Shown: piece after piece, positions 57,444 through 64,000 of the stretch
Layout: the number at the start of each line of letters is the position of its first letter
Position numbering within the stretch: the stretch's first letter is position 1
Origin: Carnegiea gigantea
Taxonomy: Eukaryota; Streptophyta; Magnoliopsida; Caryophyllales; Cactaceae
DNA length: 64,000 nt
Direction: 5' to 3'
NCBI GenBank assembly: GCA_029747015.1
Contig: JAKOGI010000184.1
Coordinates: forward strand, 418,001-482,000
The notes under the pieces: generated by a model
The model's database searches: none
What the model was told of the DNA's origin: nothing
What the model saw: only the letters and a program-made list of their open reading frames with translations
Translations under genes and position numbers: made by a program

Positions 57444-58120
57444 TGTAAGGGTCACGCTTTCATTCTATTGCTGACCAACTGTTTCAGTTGCTGAATTTAC
57501 CAGTTGCATTCGAATTATGGTTCGATAAAGATATTAAGTCGACTGTGTGAGTTTTTAACGATTAATTTCATTAAAAAGAACGATTATTTGATTAATGTTA
57601 TTATTGACGTTACTTATTTATAAAATTATCGAATCAATGCTAAACCGAGTTTTTTAAATCGTTTTTCGTTTTACTTGGTTGATTCCTAAAGTTTGAACTG
57701 AAATGTTTGTTGTAGGTCATTTCAACTCGAGTTTATCCTAACCATTAACGAGTACGGGACCAGAATTTAGTTGAATGATGTTAGTTGAGCCAAAAAAAGA
57801 AGGAAAAATAGAACAAAAAGGGGGGGAAGTCGGGCCTCTGAGACCCGAAGGACACCCAACACCCTCACTCTCTCTCTAACCCACTCGCTGCTCTCCCTCT
57901 CTCTCTCTGGGCCGCCGGCGCCGTCTGGCGTCCACCGCCGACCGCCACTTGTGGCCGGCGAGACAAAGGGACCAACGGTCCCCCCAGTATGCGTCCTCCA
58001 CCGCCACAACCACCACACGCTGCCATCCACTTCTCCCAGCCCAAAAACCACGCGTCTAATCCCCGAAAATCGCCACTCACGTGCTGGAATCCGGCAACGC
58101 ACAACACTCACTACCTCCTC

Positions 58121-58128
58121 TATAAATT
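58121..58128 (+). promoter_or_regulatory. Putative TATA box in LTR K
   Basis: TATAAATT follows the CT-rich and GC-rich segment and precedes an A/G-start leader (AGGGTTTCGGG, about 58189). Typical plant core-promoter layout, by motif only. Confidence 0.6.
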
Positions 58129-58414
58129 AGGAGTTGAATTCTGGCCAAAATCAGCTTAAATTGCCACTAAGTCGAAGCTAGGGTTTCGGGTTCTGGGTGT
58201 AGCCGAATCAGGGTCGACTTCAAGGGGATTTGGGGCGAGAATTGCTGCCAATTAAGTGGGTTATTAAGCGATTTCAAGTAAGTGTTTCTCTCCTCCTAAG
58301 TTAATACTAACTTCGCAAACGTCTTAGCGGAATCGATGTTGCATGTTAGACCAACGTAGCCAAATTTGTTAGAATGTGCTGCCTGAGATTGGATTCTAAG
58401 ATGAAACATACATG

Positions 58415-58930
58415 CTTAGCTTCGAAGTGGATCAATTTTGTTAGTTCATGCATGAGATTTAATTTCAAAGTGATTTATATAGGTTTAGCTTCGATTCGAA
58501 TCGATTTAGGTGAATTATACATGAAACGTTAATTCGAAACGATTTATATATGTTTAGCTTCGATTCGAATCAATTTAGGTGAATTATGCATGAAATGTTA
58601 ATTCAAAACGAATTATATACGTTTAGCGTCGATTCGAATCAATTTAGGTGAATTATGCTTGAAATGTTAATTCGAAGTGATTTACATATGTTTAGCTTCC
58701 ATTCGAATCAATTGACGTAAATTATACCTGAAATGTTAATTCGAAGTGGTTTATATATGTTTAGCTTCAATTCGAATTAATTGACATAGATTATGCCTGA
58801 AATATTAATTCGAAATGAATTATGTATGCTTAGCTTCGATTGGAATCAATATATGTAAATTATGCCGGAAATATTAATTCGAAATGAATTGTGTATGCTT
58901 GGCTTTGATTCGAATCAATATATGTTTAGC
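58415..58930 (+). repeat. Tandem array with exact 69-bp period inside LTR K
   Basis: The word TTTAGCTTCGATTCGAATC or a close variant starts at 58415, 58484, 58553, 58622, 58691, 58760, 58829 and 58898, always 69 bp apart. Each unit also has GAATTATGCATGAAATGTTAAT-like text and the palindrome GATTCGAATC in most copies. Base changes are common but indels are absent. Noncoding: all three frames have stops in the unit. Confidence 0.93.
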
Positions 58931-61201
58931 ATCGAAATGAATCAATAAAAGTTTAGCTGAGGTTCGAACTTAACTAGATAATTCAAACTTAAAGCTTTAA
59001 GTTGAGTCATGCTTAGAAACTAACTTCGAACTAAATCGTACGTGTGTAAAATCAATGCATATGAATGTTTAGTCGCTCCATGACCATTTGTGAACTTCGA
59101 ATTGCACCGTACGAGTTTAAAATCGACATATATAAATGTTTAGCCACTCTATGGTCACTTATGCGCTTAACTACCCCATAACGGCTCACTAACGCCGAAA
59201 TAAATAATAAATGTTTAAAGCCCAATCGTGTTTGACTTGCTAGATAAAGTGCTATGGTTTATACATGAATATGATGGTGCGTATGTGTTCGTATGCTTGT
59301 ATGCTTAGCTACCCCGTAATGGCCTGCTAATTGTAAATGAGATGTTATGGTTTATATGCGAATATAATGATGCGTATGCATTCGTATGCTTGCTATAACC
59401 CACCGCTGAGTAGTGATGCTTACCAGGTGAGTACCTAAACCCTATCTCCTTTTAAGCTAGCTCGAGAACATGATAGGATTAGTAAAATATAAAATCGAGA
59501 TGGTAGTTGGATGGTTTGAGGAAGAGCTATAAGTGGTTCGAGGTCCTTGTGGTACGGTGCTTGTGAAGAGGGAGTTCGGTTGTGAATTGACCGCAATCAT
59601 GTGGATTGCGAGGTTATGTATGGCTCATTATGTTGAAATGATTACGAAGTGTTTAATGTGATATGTGTATCCCCTTTCCCTTGTATGTTTAAGATGTAAC
59701 ATGTGTGTGTAAAGGTGATGTTTTGGCAAAGGACTTTTCACGTGTTTTAAATGAATAATAGCCATGTCTAGTAGCGAGCAATGGCCTACTTTAGCTACTC
59801 AAACAATGTTTGGGAGGAATCCCTAAAACGTTTTAGAAATGGTGTGAGTTACATGTTAAACGATTTTACCAAAAGACACAACAAAATTATTAGCCGTTAT
59901 GGCCCATACGCTTTAAAGTGGCTAAGATAATGTGCTTCGGACAATATGAAATGAACGATGTTAACCGAGGGGAAGGTCCGGAAACCGTAGAGGCCCTGAT
60001 GAGGGTTGATGTAATGGTCCGATATGTTAGATGTAGCCATCCCGGGAGTAAGAGCTTAAGTGTGAGCGATAGGTCTCACTATGGGGTTGAGAATAGATCT
60101 CACCCAATCAGCACCTGAATGATCTTATGCCAGAAGTATTTTCGTACTAAGTTAAGAAAAGCAATTGGCCTTTGCCATTTTAAACGATTAAAAAGGAAAG
60201 GAAGTTCTTTTTATGGGCCCAAAGGGCTATATGGAATGATGTATGAAAAGTTTATAAGGATCGTTGCATGGCTAATACGAAATGAAACTTCCTTTGAAGG
60301 TTAAGAAAACGTTTTCAACGAAAGAAAGAAAGCTTTCAACGAATGAGTAATGAGATGACCTTCAAGCATGTTTGAATGTAGCCTTCCCGTCTTCCTACCT
60401 TAAGTTTATTTGCTTAAACCTGCATGCGTCGGATGAGAAGGTTTCCAAAATATTAAAGGTTCTATGAATGTATGTTTAACATGTGAATAGCCTAACGGGT
60501 CTAACACCTATGAATGGGAACGTAATTCTTGAATGATTAAATGAATGAAGGTTTGGCATGTGAATAGCCCATGTATATGCTATATATAGCTTAATATAAT
60601 GATTGGTATTATAGAAATGCTTGATATGTGATTAATACGAGTAGTATTGTCTGTAAAGGTTTTGTTTTAAGGAGTGGAGGAACACTCACTGAGCATGTGG
60701 TGGCTCACTCCATTTCCTTTCCCCTTTTTCCTCCCCCAGGTGGAGAATGAATGGAAGAACCTGTCTGCCTCCTAGGAATTGCTAGTTACTCCTGCAGGTG
60801 TACCTGTGATGCATTGTGTGAAGCTACCTGAAGCAATGTTTTGGCTAAGGAAGTGCATGAACTGGGCATGTAGAGGCTCTGGTTGCGTAAACTTATGTAA
60901 ATTTATTGTAAATAGTGTTGTAAAGGCCTACGCCTCAAGCGCGAGTGTGTTACTCGCTGGCAACTTTCAGTTTACTTTGAATTTTGGTTAAATGTCACAG
61001 GTACCCTATAGTTGTAATGAAAATATTGGAAATATTGTAAATACAGACGGAACTATGCCCGTTTCGTTCCAGAAATCCCCAACTCAATTAGAGTTAGGTA
61101 GATTCTTAAAGGAAATCAAGAGAAGAAGAGCCTTAGGGGTCTCCCTCGGGGGATCCTAGTGGTGTAACATCCCTAATTGGTAGTGGGGGTGTTACAACAC
61201 A

Positions 61202-61563
61202 CTTAAATGGAGTGTGCTTTGTAGCATGGGATGGAGCTCTATTGTAGGAAAACGCAGCATAGGGTAGCTTTAAATCCCAATCTTTCAAACTTTTGTTACA
61301 CCCAACTCCTAAGTATTAAGAGTTCGGTTGGTTACCTCTATTTAGGCATCAACTTGGGGATGATAGGCTGTACTAAATAAGAGTTTTATGCCTAATAGAT
61401 TCTATAAAATCCTTAAGAAGCGGGAGAGAAGCTTGTAGTCTCGATTAGAAACAATGGTTTTAGGCACACCATAGAGTATAATGATCTTTTGAAGTAGATC
61501 TCTATAATGTAGCTTGCATTATTAGTCTTGTGGCATGAATGATGGATGTGCAACCATGAAGGA
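61202..61563 (-). pseudogene. Element J integrase core fragment
   Basis: The minus strand shows HKTNNASYIIEIYFK, then VCLKPLFLIETTSF in the place of the family IVSDRDTKF block, and near the K junction NRAPSHATKHTPFKC-like text (61202-61260). Many stops. The segment is bounded left by K and right by E. Confidence 0.8.
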
Positions 61564-62805
61564 TGATTTAGGACCTCAAAATAATCAAGGGAGTTCAATT
61601 GTAAACACCATTGTCCAAGGAATGATGTAAGCTTTGCTAAGGAAAAGTTCAAGCTTACCTAGGTTAGAATCAATGCAAAAGCTCGATTTCGTTCATCTGA
61701 TTTCCTAAACCTCAAAGAAGTTTAGATCCATTATTTTTGCTTAGTATGTTATCTAACATCCTCAATGATCAAGCCGTGAAGAGAAATTCAGGTTAAAAGT
61801 GCTTCATGGAGATTCTGCCCTTATAAGTCAACCATTGTAGATAAGGCTGTAAGCTGCCCTAGTTTGAGTTTCTGCATGGATTCCTTCTCTAAATCTAATT
61901 TAGGCCTAATTTATTTATTTAGGGTGATTATTAATGTCCTAATGAAGTCATTCATGCTTTGAAATCAAGCCTACATTGAGTGCAGGGTAGGCAACCACGT
62001 TGCTCATTTTTGGAGACAAGCCAGGTGTTTCTTGAATTCAATTATATTGTGCCTTTGGCCTTCTAAGAGAAGCCTTGGAGACCTGTCTTCTTGCCTACTT
62101 GCTAGCCTAATGAGACAGAAACACCATCATTGCTAAACTTGCAGCTTTGGAAGACACATTGGACATTAGGAAGAGAGATTTTGATCTCCTTGCATTATGA
62201 TTGGATGGCCGCAAAGCAACATGTGATTCAGTAGTCATTTTTCTCTCTTCCTTGTGCAAATGCATCACTTAACAGCTAATGGTCATGATCAAGCCTATTT
62301 TTAGCCCTTAATCAACCTGATTAGCTAGACTCACCAAATGATATTAGCTTAGCTTAAGCACACTTTTGTAATTTAGTTGGATTAAGCTAGATTAAAGGTA
62401 TCCTAATGATTAAGGAAACCCCTTAGGCAACTAGGTAGCATCGAAGCAAGTTGTACTTATGCCTGCTTGCTTATTTAATGAAATCAGATTGCGTCTTTGA
62501 ACCAAAGTAGAGCTTAGCTCCTTAAATGACAAACACTCTAACTAGCTTATCCTTGCTTAGGCCGAGTAAGGTGGTGATCTAGTGAGTCTTAATCTTTTCT
62601 TTGGTCGTGATTCTGTATCCAAAAGACGATTAAGTGTGCTAATCACATTCTTGGTGGTGAATTCTGTATCCAAGATTGAGATTAGCTTTCATCTATCTTC
62701 CTAGTTCATTCCTGGTTCTGTTAGAATCCAACTTCAGTTCGTATTTAGTTTAGGCTTTGCTTGGATTCCATTATTGAGTAAGCTAATCCTTGCCTGAATA
62801 CATCA
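61564..62805 (+). repeat. 5' LTR of element E
   Basis: 1242 bp, TGATTTAGG to ATACATCA. The first 150 bp carry the decayed pol tail (FVHLIS-like end near 61690), as in B and D. Confidence 0.88.
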
Positions 62806-62809
62806 TATT

Positions 62810-62821
62810 TGGTATCAGAGC
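62810..62821 (+). other. Primer binding site of element E (tRNA-Met)
   Basis: TGGTATCAGAGC, 4 bp after the LTR. Confidence 0.92.
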
Positions 62822-62919
62822 TAAGTTTCTCCTTGGTCTTGAGCCTCTACCCAAACACATTTCCCCTACCCTAAACACAATCCAAACACATTGCCCCGGG
62901 TTTGATCCAAGCTTCAGTT

Positions 62920-64000
62920 ATGAGTGCTAGCATAACTTTGGAAAAGAAGTTTGAAGCTCTCATGAAGAATTATGGGGCTGTGACGATTAATAATGAAGAA
63001 CTCAAGAATTAGAATGCATATTTGAGGCGCCAACATGGTGACTTAATAAAACAGGAGAGAAAAGCTCTTATTAGCCCTTCGAGTTCACATGATTCTGCCC
63101 AACAAGAAAAGTGTGAGAGACAGCCATCCATTGGTTTCTTCTAGTGGGGAGGAGCCTCAGAGGAGACCAAGGATAGGAAGAAGGTTTCAACCCAACTAAA
63201 ATGACTTTAGGGTTGAGGTCATGGAGTTTGAAGGAAAGCTAGACCCGGATGATTTTTTAGAATGGCTATACACAGTCAAACGAATTTTTGATTTCAAAGA
63301 GATTCCAGAAGAGAAGAAGCTAAAACTCGTTGCTTAGAAAGTATGCATCTCTTTAGTGTACTAATCTGTATGCCAAGAATAAGAAAAAGAAAAGAGAAGA
63401 TCTGAACTTGGGATAAGACAAAATCTAAGCTTTAGTCTCAGTTTTTCCCCTTTCCTATCTTCAAGATAGTTACTCCCAACTACACAATCTGACCCAAGGT
63501 AGCATGAGTATAGAGGAGTATACCAGAGAGTTTGAGAAGCTTTTGATCAAATGTGACCTATTAGTGGCCGAAGATCAAACCATAGTGAGATACTTAGGAG
63601 GACTTGATCCTAGGTATGCTAATGTTATTGAGTTGCAGCAATACTCAACCTTTGATGAGGTTTGTGTTTTGGCTAATAAAGTTGAACAACAAAGAAAACC
63701 AAACCCTACAGAAGAGACTTTCCTAAACCCATATCCAAGAGCCAGCCTTTTAACAAGGGGAGCTCTTTCCCACCTCTAAAACCCATAACATTATCCCCTT
63801 CCAGCCCACAAAAAACCGAAGCTCCATCAAAAAGCCTAGCCCCACAAAACAAGCCTAACCCAGCCCTATGAATACTAGAAGTTGTTTTAAGTGCCAAGGT
63901 CTTGGTCACATTGCTGTGGAGTGCTCAAATAGAAAGATCATCACTTTAGCCGAGTGGGAGGCGGTAAAGGAGGAAGAGATTAAGGAGGAAAAGACGTATT
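62920..64000 (+). pseudogene. Element E gag (partial)
   Basis: The ATG 62920 gives MSASITLEKKFEALM. A TAG after about 30 codons and several later stops follow. The capsid part reads VEVMEFEGKLDPDDFLEWLYTVKRIF near 63215-63290. 63504-63779 is open (MSIEEYTREFEKL, YLGGLDPRYANV). A one-base shift then leads to the zinc knuckle CFKCQGLGHIAVEC near 63880-63925, with all four ligands present. The acidic linker continues to the window end. Non-functional as it stands. Confidence 0.88.

Larger units (their letters stand above)
57444..61196 (+). mobile_element. Element K: solo LTR of 3.75 kb with TSD ACACA
   Basis: It starts TGTAAGGGTC and ends GGGTGTTACA. ACACA lies on both sides (57439-57443 and 61197-61201). 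The flanks join into a continuous integrase reading of J when K is removed. No internal region or primer site is present, so it is a solo LTR left by recombination. The great length, GC/CT-rich leader (57820-58110), TATA box and long downstream part fit Tekay-type LTRs. Orientation was taken from the TATA box. A 69-bp tandem array lies inside. Confidence 0.88.
55624..64000 (-). mobile_element. Element J: minus-strand chromovirus split by K and E, runs past the window
   Basis: It has a 3' LTR (55624-56997), polypurine tract, integrase C-terminus (57014-57443), solo LTR K inserted (57444-61196), more integrase (61202-61563), then insertion E. The remainder lies beyond the window. It is inserted in the gag of element I, with left flank ACAAG at 55619-55623. 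It is a relative of D and B: the pol frame crosses the polypurine tract by a few codons (DAEQGI) into the LTR. Confidence 0.83.
61564..64000 (+). mobile_element. Element E: plus-strand Reina/CRM-like chromovirus, cut by window end
   Basis: It has a 5' LTR, tRNA-Met primer site and gag, and runs past the window. It inserted into the integrase of J. The left flank AAGGA (61559-61563) is the expected target duplication. It is closely related to D: both Gag start MSAS(M/I)TLE(E/K)KFE. Confidence 0.88.

Noticed and set aside
57767..58111. GC-rich minus-strand ORFs of 80-114 codons
   Set aside because: They oppose the inferred transcription of LTR K, sit in its CT/GC-rich leader and show no domain.
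58415..58930. CRISPR-like regular array
   Set aside because: The whole 69-bp unit repeats; there are no unique spacers, and the genome is eukaryotic.

Overview
The window is eukaryotic, repeat-dominated DNA from a flowering plant, probably a eudicot. Almost every kilobase can be placed in an LTR retrotransposon of a plant-specific lineage: SIRE-like Ty1/copia, Athila-like Ty3/gypsy with an env-like third ORF, Tekay/Del-like chromovirus, and several related Reina/CRM-like chromoviruses. Smaller parts are a LINE tail, a hAT-type MITE, a second MITE and a satellite-like tandem array. I found no intact host protein gene, no rRNA or tRNA gene and no CRISPR array. The species cannot be named from the sequence. 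The density of nesting suggests pericentromeric or other heterochromatic DNA (inference).

Layout. 1-6403: SIRE-like copia element A on the minus strand, cut by the left window edge, with a 1577-bp 5' LTR. 7032 to about 34446: one minus-strand chromovirus (D) split by two later insertions. The first is F (8862-12187), a short non-autonomous LTR element with target duplication TATGC. The second is G (13909 to about 32920), a decayed Athila-like element that itself carries the complete chromovirus B (23586-30780, target duplication CTATA). This makes three levels of nesting. 34447-41755 holds a 5'-truncated LINE (35336-36452), a tandem array of 187-199 bp units (36453-37712), a MITE (37713-37880), a solo LTR (39022-40353) and stretches I cannot assign. 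From about 41700 to 55623 lies an old plus-strand gypsy element I (LTR end, PBS, leader, gag remnant), split by the Tekay-like element H (41861-54300, minus, target duplication GTGTT). The 3' LTR of H contains a hAT-type MITE (42543-43675, 8-bp duplication CATGCATG). From 55624 a minus-strand chromovirus J is inserted in the gag of I. J is split by a 3.75-kb solo LTR K (57444-61196, duplication ACACA) and by the plus-strand chromovirus E (61564 to the window end).

How the parts work. Each element is a copy-and-paste unit: LTR promoter, tRNA primer site, gag (particle, zinc-knuckle nucleocapsid), pol (protease, reverse transcriptase, RNase H, integrase) and polypurine tract. Most copies are dead through stops, frameshifts and deletions. 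A is the least decayed, with one homopolymer frameshift and two in-frame stops over the visible part. Three features stand out. H carries an open, strongly acidic ORF between primer site and gag while its gag and pol are broken. In the D/B/F/E/J group the pol frame runs through the polypurine tract into the 3' LTR. LTR K contains an array with an exact 69-bp period.
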